Shown here: positions 56,849 to 64,000 of the stretch, piece after piece | How the letters are laid out: every line of letters begins with the position of its first letter | How positions within the stretch are numbered: the first letter of the stretch is position 1 | Origin: Stutzerimonas stutzeri | GTDB lineage: Bacteria > Pseudomonadota > Gammaproteobacteria > Pseudomonadales > Pseudomonadaceae | Reading direction: 5' to 3' | Assembly (NCBI RefSeq): GCF_009789555.1 | Contig: NZ_CP046902.1 | Coordinates: 4,170,001 to 4,234,000, forward strand | DNA: 64,000 bases | Position numbers and translations under genes: made by a program | Notes under the pieces: model-generated | Database searches by the model: none | Told to the model about the DNA's origin: nothing | What the model saw: the letters and a program-made list of their open reading frames with translations, nothing else

Positions 56849-57058
56849 ATGTCCAATCGCCAAACCGGTACCGTCAAGTGGTTCAATGATGAAAAAGGCT
56901 TCGGCTTCATCACTCCGCAATCCGGTGACGACCTCTTCGTACACTTCCGCGCCATCCAGGGCGACGGTTTCAAGAGCCTGAAAGAAGGCCAGCAGGTTTC
57001 CTTCGTCGCTACTCGCGGCCAGAAGGGCATGCAAGCTGAGGAAGTTCAGGTTATCTAA
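56849..57058 (+). CDS. CspA-family cold-shock protein
   Basis: A 69-residue single cold-shock domain that binds RNA/ssDNA. RNP1 KGFGFI at 16-21 and RNP2 LFVHF at 29-33; opens TGTVKWFNDEKG. AAGGAG precedes the ATG. Likely an RNA chaperone; whether cold-induced or constitutive is not readable. Followed by a textbook terminator. Confidence 0.95.
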   Translation: MSNRQTGTVKWFNDEKGFGFITPQSGDDLFVHFRAIQGDGFKSLKEGQQVSFVATRGQKGMQAEEVQVI

Positions 57059-57073
57059 CCTGAGTCTTCTCTG

Positions 57074-57103
57074 AAAAAAGCCCCGCTTCGGCGGGGCTTT
57101 TTT
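57074..57103 (+). terminator. Intrinsic terminator after the cold-shock gene
   Basis: AAAAAAGCCCCGC/GCGGGGCTTTTTT stem closed by a TTCG tetraloop, T run included. Confidence 0.95.
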
Positions 57104-57164
57104 ATGCCTGCGATTGCTGAGGCGAACCTCGGTGCGGGTGACGCAAGGCGTCACCCGCTGCCGC

Positions 57165-58259
57165 TCAGTCGTCGGAAACCGTGATGTTCGGCATCGACTG
57201 GGCAATGATTTGCCCGCTTTGAGAAATCCGCGCACCGACACTACGGGCCATCTGCTGATAGATCATGGCGATCTGGCTTTCCGGATCGGCGATCGCGGTC
57301 GGCTTGCCCGCATCGGCCTGGGTGCGAATCGCCATCGACAGCGGCAGCGATGCCAGCAGTTCGACGTTGTACTGCGCGGCCAGCTTCTCACCGCCGCCCT
57401 CACCGAACAGATGCTCGGCGTGCCCGCAATTCGAGCAAATGTGGATGGCCATATTTTCCACCACACCAAGCACCGGAATGTTCACCTTACGGAACATCTC
57501 GACGCCCTTCTTGGCGTCAAGCAGCGCCAGGTCCTGAGGCGTCGTGACGATGACCGCACCGACCACCGGCACCTTCTGCGCCAGCGTCAACTGGATATCG
57601 CCCGTGCCCGGCGGCATGTCCACCACGAGATAGTCCAGATCATTCCACGCCGTCTGGGTGATCAATTGCAGCAACGCACCCGACACCATCGGCCCGCGCC
57701 AGACCATGGGCGTCTTGTCGTCGGCGAGGAAGGCCATCGACATGATCTGCACGCCATGAGCCTCCAGCGGGATAAAGGCCTTGCCGTCCCGGATCTGTGG
57801 GCGCGTGCCCTCGGCAATGCCGAACATGATGCCCTGGCTCGGCCCGTAGATATCTGCATCCAGCACCCCGACACGCGCGCCTTCGCGTGCCAGTGCCAAG
57901 GCAAGGTTGGCCGCCGTGGTGGACTTGCCCACCCCGCCCTTGCCCGAGGCCACGGCGATGATGTTCTTAACATTGCCCAGCGATTCGAGCTGATCCTGCG
58001 CCTTGTGCGACTGGATCACGCAGTCGACCTGCACATCGGCGCGCGTCACACCGTCGAGCTGTTCGATCGCCATCGCCAGCATCTGCGACCAGCCGCTACG
58101 GAACAGGCCAGCCGCGTAACCGAGTTCGAGTCTTACACTGACGCGGTCTCCCTGGATATCGATCGAACGCAGGCAGCCGGCAGCGACCGGGTCCTGGTTC
58201 AAGTGCGGGTCGGTGTACTGACGCAGTACGGCTTGCACAGCTTCGCGTGTGACGGACAT
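57165..58259 (-). CDS. mrp: Mrp/ApbC iron-sulfur cluster carrier ATPase
   Basis: A 364-residue protein with an N-terminal MIP18/DUF59 domain (1-85) and a P-loop NTPase: GKGGVGKST at 106-114, DADIYGPSQGIM, VVDMPPGTGD. Cys275 and Cys278 in ICSNCGHAE form the bridging CxxC that carries the 4Fe-4S cluster between monomers. ATG at 58259. Divergent from metG, a pairing known in many gammaproteobacteria. Confidence 0.94.
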   Translation of the reverse strand: MSVTREAVQAVLRQYTDPHLNQDPVAAGCLRSIDIQGDRVSVRLELGYAAGLFRSGWSQMLAMAIEQLDGVTRADVQVDCVIQSHKAQDQLESLGNVKNIIAVASGKGGVGKSTTAANLALALAREGARVGVLDADIYGPSQGIMFGIAEGTRPQIRDGKAFIPLEAHGVQIMSMAFLADDKTPMVWRGPMVSGALLQLITQTAWNDLDYLVVDMPPGTGDIQLTLAQKVPVVGAVIVTTPQDLALLDAKKGVEMFRKVNIPVLGVVENMAIHICSNCGHAEHLFGEGGGEKLAAQYNVELLASLPLSMAIRTQADAGKPTAIADPESQIAMIYQQMARSVGARISQSGQIIAQSMPNITVSDD

Positions 58260-58408
58260 GACTACTCCCAAGAAAAACCAAGCAAAACAGGCAGGCATCT
58301 TACCCCCTGGCGCCGCTTCCGGCCCATCAGGCAAATACGTCGGCCAGCGCAGGTCATTTGACCCGACTCGGGCGCGGCCGTGCGGATGAAAAAAAAACGC
58401 CGCACCTT

Positions 58409-58414
58409 TATAGT
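58409..58414 (+). promoter_or_regulatory. Candidate -10 box upstream of metG
   Basis: TATAGT after an A-rich stretch (58389-58397), 39 bases before the metG ATG. The matching -35 is weak, so this is tentative. Confidence 0.3.
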
Positions 58415-58452
58415 GACCGACTCACTTCGCAATCCCGACTGCAGATTTCCCA

Positions 58453-60495
58453 ATGCCCGAAGCTCGCCAGATCCTCGTTACCAGTGCCCTGCCCTACGCC
58501 AACGGTTCGATCCACCTTGGCCACATGCTCGAGTACATCCAGACGGACATGTGGGTGCGGTTTCAGAAATTGCGCGGCAACCAGTGCATCTACGTTTGCG
58601 CCGACGATGCTCACGGCTCGGCCATCATGCTGCGTGCCGAGAAGGAAGGCATCACCCCCGAACAGCTGATCGCCAATGTCCAGGCCGAGCACAGTGCCGA
58701 CTTCGCCGATTTCCTGGTCGACTTCGACAACTTCCACTCGACCCACTCCGAGGAGAACCGCGAGCTGTCCGAGATGATCTACGCGCGACTGCGCGACGCC
58801 GGACACATTGCCACGCGCTCGGTAACCCAGTATTTCGATCCGGAGAAAGGCATGTTTCTCGCGGACCGCTTCATCAAGGGCACCTGCCCGAAATGTGCCG
58901 CCGAGGACCAGTACGGCGACAATTGCGAGAAGTGCGGGGCAACCTACGAGCCCACCGAGCTGAAGGACCCGCGCTCGGCCATCTCCGGAGCAACGCCCGT
59001 ACTGCGTGACTCGACGCATTTCTTCTTCAAGTTGCCGGACTTCGAGGCCATGCTCAAGCAGTGGACGCGCAGCGGCACACTGCAGGACTCCGTGGCCAAC
59101 AAGATCGCCGAGTGGCTCGACGCCGGCCTGCATGAATGGGACATCTCCCGCGACGCGCCCTATTTCGGTTTCGAGATCCCTGACGAGCCCGGCAAATACT
59201 TCTATGTCTGGCTGGATGCACCGATCGGCTATATGGCGAGCTTCAAGAACCTCTGCGCCCGCCGCCCGGAGCTGGATTTCGATTCGTTCTGGAACCAGGA
59301 CTCCACGACCGAGCTGTATCACTTCATCGGCAAGGACATCATCAATTTCCACACCCTGTTCTGGCCGGCGATGCTCGAAGGTGCCGGCCTGCGCAAGCCC
59401 ACCGCGGTGGCCGTTCACGGCTACCTGACGGTCAATGGCCAGAAGATGTCCAAGTCGCGCGGCACCTTCATCAAGGCGCGCACCTACCTGGAACACCTGA
59501 ACCCCGAATACCTGCGCTACTACTATGCCGCCAAGCTCGGTCGCGGCGTCGACGACCTCGACCTCAACCTCGACGACTTCGTGCAGAAGGTCAATTCCGA
59601 CCTGGTCGGCAAGGTGGTCAACATCGCCAGCCGTTGCGCCGGCTTCATCCACAAGGGCAACGCGGGGCTGATGGTGACTGAGAATGCCGCACCCGAGCTG
59701 ACCAATGCTTTCCAGGCCGCTGCGCCGTCGATTGCCGAAGCCTACGAAAGCCGCGACTTCGCCCGCGCCATGCGCGAAATCATGGGGCTGGCCGACCGCG
59801 CGAATGCCTGGATCGCCGACAAAGCGCCCTGGGCGCTGAACAAGCAGGAAGGCATGCAGGCCGAGGTCCAGGCCATCTGCGCCACCGGCATCAACCTGTT
59901 CCGCCAACTGGTGATTTTCCTCAAGCCCGTCCTGCCGAACCTGGCAGCCGACGCGGAGCGCTTCCTGAATATCGGGCCGCTGACCTGGAGCGACCACGAG
60001 GCGCTGCTGGGCAACCATCAGTTGAATGCTTTCACACCCCTGCTGACCCGTATCGAACCCGCGAAAATCGAAGCCATGATCGAATCCTCCAAAGAAGACC
60101 TCGCCTCCACCGAAGCCGCCGCGCAACCGGCAGGCAACGGCGAGCTGGCCAAGGAACCCCTGGCACCGGAAATCGCCTTTGACGCCTTCGCAGCCGTCGA
60201 TCTGCGCATCGCCCTCATCGAGAAATGCGAGTTCGTCGAAGGCGCCGACAAGCTGCTGCGCCTGACGCTCGACATCGGCGATGCCAAACGCAATGTGTTT
60301 TCCGGCATCAAGAGCGCCTACCCCGACCCGAGCAAGCTCGAAGGCCGCCTGACGCTCTACGTCGCCAACCTCGCCGCGCGCAAGATGAAGTTCGGTGTCT
60401 CCGAAGGCATGGTGCTGGCGGCGGGCCCCGGCGGTGACGATATCTACCTGCTCAGCCCGGACAGCGGCGCCAAGCCTGGGCAACGCGTGAAGTGA
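58453..60495 (+). CDS. metG: Methionyl-tRNA synthetase
   Basis: A 680-residue class I synthetase. HIGH-type HLGH at 21-24, zinc-knuckle Cys145, Cys148, Cys158 and Cys161 (CPKC, CEKC), KMSKS at 331-335, and a C-terminal EMAPII-like tRNA-binding domain (about 575-680, FDAFAAVDLRIALIEKCEF), which makes the enzyme dimeric in E. coli. A linker of low complexity near 545-570 joins the parts. Confidence 0.97.
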   Translation: MPEARQILVTSALPYANGSIHLGHMLEYIQTDMWVRFQKLRGNQCIYVCADDAHGSAIMLRAEKEGITPEQLIANVQAEHSADFADFLVDFDNFHSTHSEENRELSEMIYARLRDAGHIATRSVTQYFDPEKGMFLADRFIKGTCPKCAAEDQYGDNCEKCGATYEPTELKDPRSAISGATPVLRDSTHFFFKLPDFEAMLKQWTRSGTLQDSVANKIAEWLDAGLHEWDISRDAPYFGFEIPDEPGKYFYVWLDAPIGYMASFKNLCARRPELDFDSFWNQDSTTELYHFIGKDIINFHTLFWPAMLEGAGLRKPTAVAVHGYLTVNGQKMSKSRGTFIKARTYLEHLNPEYLRYYYAAKLGRGVDDLDLNLDDFVQKVNSDLVGKVVNIASRCAGFIHKGNAGLMVTENAAPELTNAFQAAAPSIAEAYESRDFARAMREIMGLADRANAWIADKAPWALNKQEGMQAEVQAICATGINLFRQLVIFLKPVLPNLAADAERFLNIGPLTWSDHEALLGNHQLNAFTPLLTRIEPAKIEAMIESSKEDLASTEAAAQPAGNGELAKEPLAPEIAFDAFAAVDLRIALIEKCEFVEGADKLLRLTLDIGDAKRNVFSGIKSAYPDPSKLEGRLTLYVANLAARKMKFGVSEGMVLAAGPGGDDIYLLSPDSGAKPGQRVK

Positions 60496-60502
60496 CCACG
60501 AC

Positions 60503-60540
60503 TCGACCGTGCAGCGCTACACGTAGAGCTGCACGGTCGA
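60503..60540. terminator. Hairpin after metG
   Basis: A perfect 13-bp stem TCGACCGTGCAGC/GCTGCACGGTCGA with a 12-base loop, eight bases after the metG stop. No T tract, so either a Rho-dependent end or an mRNA 3' stabiliser. Confidence 0.5.
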
Positions 60541-60586
60541 CTGGCCTCGCCACGCGCCCCTAAACAGCCGACCAGCGGACCCCGCC

Positions 60587-60796
60587 ATGACCGACGCAGT
60601 CGACGCCACCCGTTGCCCGCTATGCGGACAACCCAATCAGTGCGGCCAGTGCGATCCGCAGGCCACGCAGCACCCGTGCTGGTGCTTCACCACCGAGATT
60701 ACCGCCGAAACCCGGGAACGGATTCCTGCCGCAGCCAGAGGCAAAGCCTGCGTGTGCGCTCGCTGCGCCCGCGGCGAGCGCCCCGTCGTATCCTGA
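60587..60796 (+). CDS. Cysteine-rich CWC-family protein
   Basis: A 69-residue protein with eight Cys in CPLCGQPNQCGQC, PCWCF and ACVCARC, the CWC family pattern; it likely binds zinc. Its stop overlaps the next start as TGATG, coupling it to the pseudouridine synthase gene. A link to rRNA modification is inference from context only. Confidence 0.8.
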   Translation: MTDAVDATRCPLCGQPNQCGQCDPQATQHPCWCFTTEITAETRERIPAAARGKACVCARCARGERPVVS

Positions 60797-61488
60797 TGCG
60801 CCTCGATCGTTTCCTCGCCAACCTCCCACGATTCAGCCATCAACAGGCGCGCCATCTGCTGGCAACAGGACGGATCGAGGTCAATGGCCAAACGGTACGC
60901 GACGGCACCTGCGATATTCGCCCGTTCGACCGCGTCGAACTGGACGACCTCGTATTGCAAAAGGGCAAACCCGCGCGCTTCTTCATGCTGCATAAACCGG
61001 CCGGGTGCGTCAGCGCCACGACCGACCCGCAACATCTGACCGTCCTCGACCTGCTCGACGAACCGGACAAGGCCGAACTGCATATCGCCGGACGGCTCGA
61101 CTACAACACCACGGGCCTGTTGATCATCACCAATGACGGGCTCTGGTCACGCCGCCTCACCCAACCGGACAACCGCCAGGGCAAGACCTACCTGGTCGAG
61201 ACCGAAGCCCCCATCGACCCGGCCTGCGTCGATCGTTTCGCAGCGGGCATCCATTTTCGCTTCGAAAACCTCACCACCTTACCCGCCGAGCTGGAGCTGC
61301 TCGACACGCACCGGGCTCGCCTGACCCTGCACGAAGGCCGCTACCATCAGGTCAAGCGGATGTTCGGCCACTTCGATAACAAGGTCATCCGCCTGCACCG
61401 CGAACGCATGGGCCCCTTGTCGCTGGACAGCACCCTCGCGCCCGGCGATTACCGCGTGCTGACGCCAAGCGAAATCGCCCCGATCTGA
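60796..61488 (+). CDS. rsuA: RsuA-type 16S rRNA pseudouridine synthase
   Basis: A 230-residue enzyme with an S4 domain (1-50: MRLDRFLANLPRFSHQQARH) and a synthase domain with catalytic Asp102 in GRLDYNTTGLLIITND. The C-terminal EGRYHQVKRMFGHFDN is the family RNA-contact motif. RsuA makes pseudouridine 516 in E. coli 16S rRNA; the exact site here is assumed. The longer upstream frame overlaps the CWC gene in another register. Confidence 0.9.
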   Translation: MRLDRFLANLPRFSHQQARHLLATGRIEVNGQTVRDGTCDIRPFDRVELDDLVLQKGKPARFFMLHKPAGCVSATTDPQHLTVLDLLDEPDKAELHIAGRLDYNTTGLLIITNDGLWSRRLTQPDNRQGKTYLVETEAPIDPACVDRFAAGIHFRFENLTTLPAELELLDTHRARLTLHEGRYHQVKRMFGHFDNKVIRLHRERMGPLSLDSTLAPGDYRVLTPSEIAPI

Positions 61489-61557
61489 GCCGCTCACCGA
61501 AAAGGCTGAGCGCGCGCTTCAATTCCACACGCCCTTCTGGTACAAAGGCACCCCTGA

Positions 61558-61631
61558 GCGGGCGTCGTATAATGGCATTACCTGAGCTTCCCAAGCTCAT
61601 GACGAGGGTTCGATTCCCTTCGCCCGCTCCA
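61558..61631 (+). tRNA. tRNA-Gly (anticodon CCC)
   Basis: Folds as a 74-base cloverleaf. Acceptor GCGGGCG/CGCCCGC, D arm around TAATGGCAT, anticodon stem TGAGC/GCTCA with loop TTCCCAA giving CCC, T arm GAGGG/CCCTT with loop TTCGATT, discriminator T and encoded CCA. A usual integration site for islands; the DNA beyond it changes in composition. Confidence 0.93.
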
Positions 61632-61645
61632 GATACCACACGCTA

Positions 61646-61674
61646 AGGCCCTGTTTTACAGGGCTTTTTTGTTT
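61646..61674 (+). terminator. Intrinsic terminator after tRNA-Gly
   Basis: GCCCTG/CAGGGC stem with a five-base loop followed by six T. Confidence 0.85.
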
Positions 61675-61756
61675 ATGGTATTTGGTGGTGTCGAAGAAGT
61701 GTCGAAGCTGATCACATTGGCGTGGACTCCGCACAGAGGCCCAGCCCAACCGCCGA

Positions 61757-62938
61757 TTACCATAGGTGCGGAAATAGCAGCTCAATGGAGCTGGGAGACA
61801 AGCTCAAAGAAACTGGCTTTCTTGCGTCGGAGCTAATTAGCCGCTCATCAGCCATCTGTCCGAGTATTGTCCTGGTTGTCCTCTCGCTAACTCCGAGCAT
61901 CGCTTGAATGTCCGCTCGCTGCTGATTGCCGTGATAAAGCAAAGTTTTATATATTTCTTTCGCCTCAATTCTGAGCGGAGCCAAAAGCTGGCCTTTACTA
62001 TCCGTAAGCACACCGCGCCTTCGCATCTCAAAATACACATCTATGCGTTGATTGAGCTTGTGCGGCTCCAATAACGAACTAAAGTACTTCACTTGATCGA
62101 GAGCCGTCTCAATGAAATACTTAGTGAAAGCCAATAAGCCCGAGTCAGATAGCGCGCCGCGACCATCTAGGTCACCTTTTCGAGGTTGATCAGCTTTTGA
62201 TAGCGCATCGTAATACGCTTCAACGTTCCGCCCAAACCCTCTGCTCATCGACCACAAGCCATACCCTCCTAGACCAGCTGCACGTAGATACTGATCAGTA
62301 AAGAGCCTACCAGCACGACCATTTCCGTCTAAAAAAGGATGAATCCACATTAATCGATGATGAGATCCGGCCGCTGCGAATATCGGCGTCAACCCAAATA
62401 AGCGATCAAGCCTGTACGCACTCTCAAACCACCGAATATATGCTTCAACATCAGCGGCTGCCGGCGGTAAGTGCTTTCCAACTTTTACATCAGTTTCCCG
62501 CAGAGCCCCAGGGACAAGCTTTATCTCACCACCGTCGTTTTTTCTTATATTTAAGAACTTATCAGGAACCCCATCATAGAACTCGCGATGAATTCTAAGA
62601 AGGTATTCCTTCCCACATATTTCTAATTTATCAACTGGCGAAAGCGCTAAGTTTTTCTGAACCTCAATATGTCGCTTTACCTCCAGCAGTTCATCACTAA
62701 GCGCCCTTTCTTCCGCCTCTTCTTGAGCGTGAAGAATATCGGCCGGATGAGTAGGATTACCCTCAATCCGATTGCTGTAAAAAGAGTTCACCGCCCTGAG
62801 TAGGACAGTCATCGGTCGTCTTAACGGATCAGGAATATTTGCATGCAACGCAGCATCCAAGCGACAGAGCTCGACAACCGCGTCCTGAAGCTCGCCAGGA
62901 GCACTATCTTGACTAAGAAACGGAACAACGTTAATCAT
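61757..62938 (-). CDS. Fic-domain protein (probable AMPylase) with winged-helix end
   Basis: A 393-residue protein with the Fic core HPFLDGNGRAGR at 200-211 (His200 catalytic). The N-terminal segment SFYSNRIEGN holds the inhibitory motif S/TxxxEG (Ser55 to Gly60, Glu59), so it is a class II, self-inhibited Fic. A helix-turn-helix follows at about 345-375 (QRADIQAMLGVSERTTRTIL). It probably transfers AMP to a protein target. The gene is clearly AT-richer than the rest of the window, supporting horizontal origin. It lies between the tRNA and the integrase. Confidence 0.9.
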   Translation of the reverse strand: MINVVPFLSQDSAPGELQDAVVELCRLDAALHANIPDPLRRPMTVLLRAVNSFYSNRIEGNPTHPADILHAQEEAEERALSDELLEVKRHIEVQKNLALSPVDKLEICGKEYLLRIHREFYDGVPDKFLNIRKNDGGEIKLVPGALRETDVKVGKHLPPAAADVEAYIRWFESAYRLDRLFGLTPIFAAAGSHHRLMWIHPFLDGNGRAGRLFTDQYLRAAGLGGYGLWSMSRGFGRNVEAYYDALSKADQPRKGDLDGRGALSDSGLLAFTKYFIETALDQVKYFSSLLEPHKLNQRIDVYFEMRRRGVLTDSKGQLLAPLRIEAKEIYKTLLYHGNQQRADIQAMLGVSERTTRTILGQMADERLISSDARKPVSLSLSPSSIELLFPHLW

Positions 62939-63028
62939 TTGCCGGCCTCATAATTCCTTTCAAGCCTTTATTCTAGAGGCTTTTGATCTTTTTTTCGTCT
63001 TGATTTTGCCGGAAAAATTGCCGGCCGT

Positions 63029-64000
63029 CTAAATCCTTGAGTCAGCCAACGGTCCCAACCTGATCGCATCGTGCAAATGCTCAGGCGCAAGGTGTGCATA
63101 GCGCATCGTCATGTTCAGCGAGGCATGGCCCAGGATTTCTTTCAGCGTCACGATGTGCCCACCGCCCATGATGAAGTGAGCGGCGAAGGTATGGCGCAGG
63201 ATGTGGCTTGATTGCCCACGTGGTGGCTTGATCGTGGTCGAGAGAAGGACCAGCCGAAACACGCCGATGCAGTTGGTGAACGGCCCGTAGGTTTGCCAGT
63301 GCTTCTTGATCGCCGCCACCAGCTCGGGCGTTACCGGGACCACCCGCACCCGCTTCGATTTCGTATTGGCGAACACCAGGGCGTTGCCTCTAATCCGCTC
63401 CGGTCGCAGCGCTTGAGCCTCACCCCATCGAGCACCGGTCGCCAAACATATCCGCGCAACAAGGGCCGGATGCGGCGACGTGGTGCGAGCTTGGAGCGCA
63501 TCGAGCAGTTCGGTTATCTGCGGCTTGGTCAGGTAGGCCAAGGGGCGTTCCTGCAACCGAACGGGACGAATACGGGTAAAAGGACAGGGATAGTCGATCA
63601 CGTCGAGTTTGTGCAGCTCGTTGTAAACGGCTTTCAGGTAACCGAGCCGATTGTTCGCCGTCTTGCCGGTTACGCCTGCAGCCATCCAACGCGCGCGCGT
63701 GGCGGCGATCTTCGCGCCGTCGACCATGCGAGCTATCGGGTCGCCCATCGCCTTCGCACACGCCCGCAGGATCGCCACACGACGAACGCCATCGGACAGC
63801 GAGACGCCGTGAAGATCGAACCATAGCTCGACCAGCTCTGACAGCCTGCGCTTGTCCTTTGGCCGTGGCGCCCAATCGTTAGATTCGCTGCACTTGGCCC
63901 GACAGGTCGCCTCGAAGCGCATCGCCTCAGCCTTGGTCTTCAGCGTCTTGCGAAACCGCTTGCCTTTGACCGGCTCAACATCGACCAGCCAGCGACCATC
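63029..64000 (-). CDS. Tyrosine recombinase/phage integrase (partial, N-terminus off the right edge)
   Basis: The open frame continues to the right edge, giving at least 323 residues; internal ATG at 63922 is not the start because coding continues in frame (DGRWLVDVEPVKGKRF). Catalytic residues are visible: Arg in ATGARWGEAQALR, the HxxR of HILRHTFAAHFI, His in ILGHASLNMT, and Tyr in MRYAHLAPEHL. An N-terminal SAM-like domain precedes. It reads toward tRNA-Gly, whose 3' end is the likely attachment site. Confidence 0.9.
   Translation of the reverse strand, partial: DGRWLVDVEPVKGKRFRKTLKTKAEAMRFEATCRAKCSESNDWAPRPKDKRRLSELVELWFDLHGVSLSDGVRRVAILRACAKAMGDPIARMVDGAKIAATRARWMAAGVTGKTANNRLGYLKAVYNELHKLDVIDYPCPFTRIRPVRLQERPLAYLTKPQITELLDALQARTTSPHPALVARICLATGARWGEAQALRPERIRGNALVFANTKSKRVRVVPVTPELVAAIKKHWQTYGPFTNCIGVFRLVLLSTTIKPPRGQSSHILRHTFAAHFIMGGGHIVTLKEILGHASLNMTMRYAHLAPEHLHDAIRLGPLADSRI

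Noticed and set aside
58408..60483. A 691-codon minus-strand frame across metG
   Set aside because: Complete overlap with the well-supported metG; no ribosome site or domain.

Overview
The window is high-GC, densely packed gammaproteobacterial chromosome. Gene content points to a Pseudomonas/Stutzerimonas-type organism: an EstA-type GDSL autotransporter, the gcl-hyi-glxR-ttuD-pyk block known from Pseudomonas, a PA2169-family four-helix protein, a DUF6279 lipoprotein, and a divergent ArgP/ArgO pair. The species assignment is inference; no rRNA is present. All calls come from reading the sequence, and no database search was run.

Layout. (1) 1-6800: the tail of an unknown gene, an S4/pseudouridine-synthase-like protein without its catalytic Asp, a periplasmic solute-binding-like protein, two lipoproteins, then a minus-strand set (SDR, aldo/keto reductase, VOC protein, LysE exporter). 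(2) 7005-11193: a complete-looking curli block, csgD-E-F-G-B-A, all on one strand. CsgA is greatly enlarged (424 aa, about 35 beta-strand motifs). csgB appears frame-disrupted at its signal peptide. No csgC was found. (3) 11339-18419: two related hybrid histidine kinases on opposite strands. The second overlaps a double-domain KaiC-like ATPase gene. An rRNA methyltransferase gene lies between. (4) 18546-26106: a secreted SASA/SGNH-type esterase, an AraC regulator divergent from a TAXI-type TRAP transporter, and an acyl-CoA synthetase. (5) 26516-35716: a four-helix stress-type protein, an EmrAB/TolC-like tripartite efflux operon, a metal-flavoured DUF2946/PepSY pair, a GAF-EAL phosphodiesterase and exonuclease III. 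(6) 35809-44883: a LysR regulator divergent from the glyoxylate-to-pyruvate operon gcl-hyi-glxR-ttuD-pyk. Four of its gaps carry hairpins or short repeats. A urea transporter follows. (7) 44886-61488: small stress and zinc peptides, pncB, a diguanylate cyclase, estA, argP/argO, sodB, dcd, a cold-shock gene, mrp, metG and an RsuA-type pseudouridine synthase.

(8) 61558-64000: tRNA-Gly(CCC) followed by AT-richer DNA with a Fic protein and a tyrosine integrase that runs off the right edge. This looks like the edge of an integrated island.

How the parts may work together: the curli block supplies an amyloid matrix with its own CsgD-type regulator. A GGDEF and an EAL enzyme elsewhere in the window could feed the c-di-GMP signal that controls such matrices in enterobacteria (inference). 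The Gcl pathway turns two glyoxylate into tartronate semialdehyde, then glycerate, 2-phosphoglycerate and pyruvate. The adjacent urea transporter fits purine/allantoin breakdown, which yields both glyoxylate and urea (inference).
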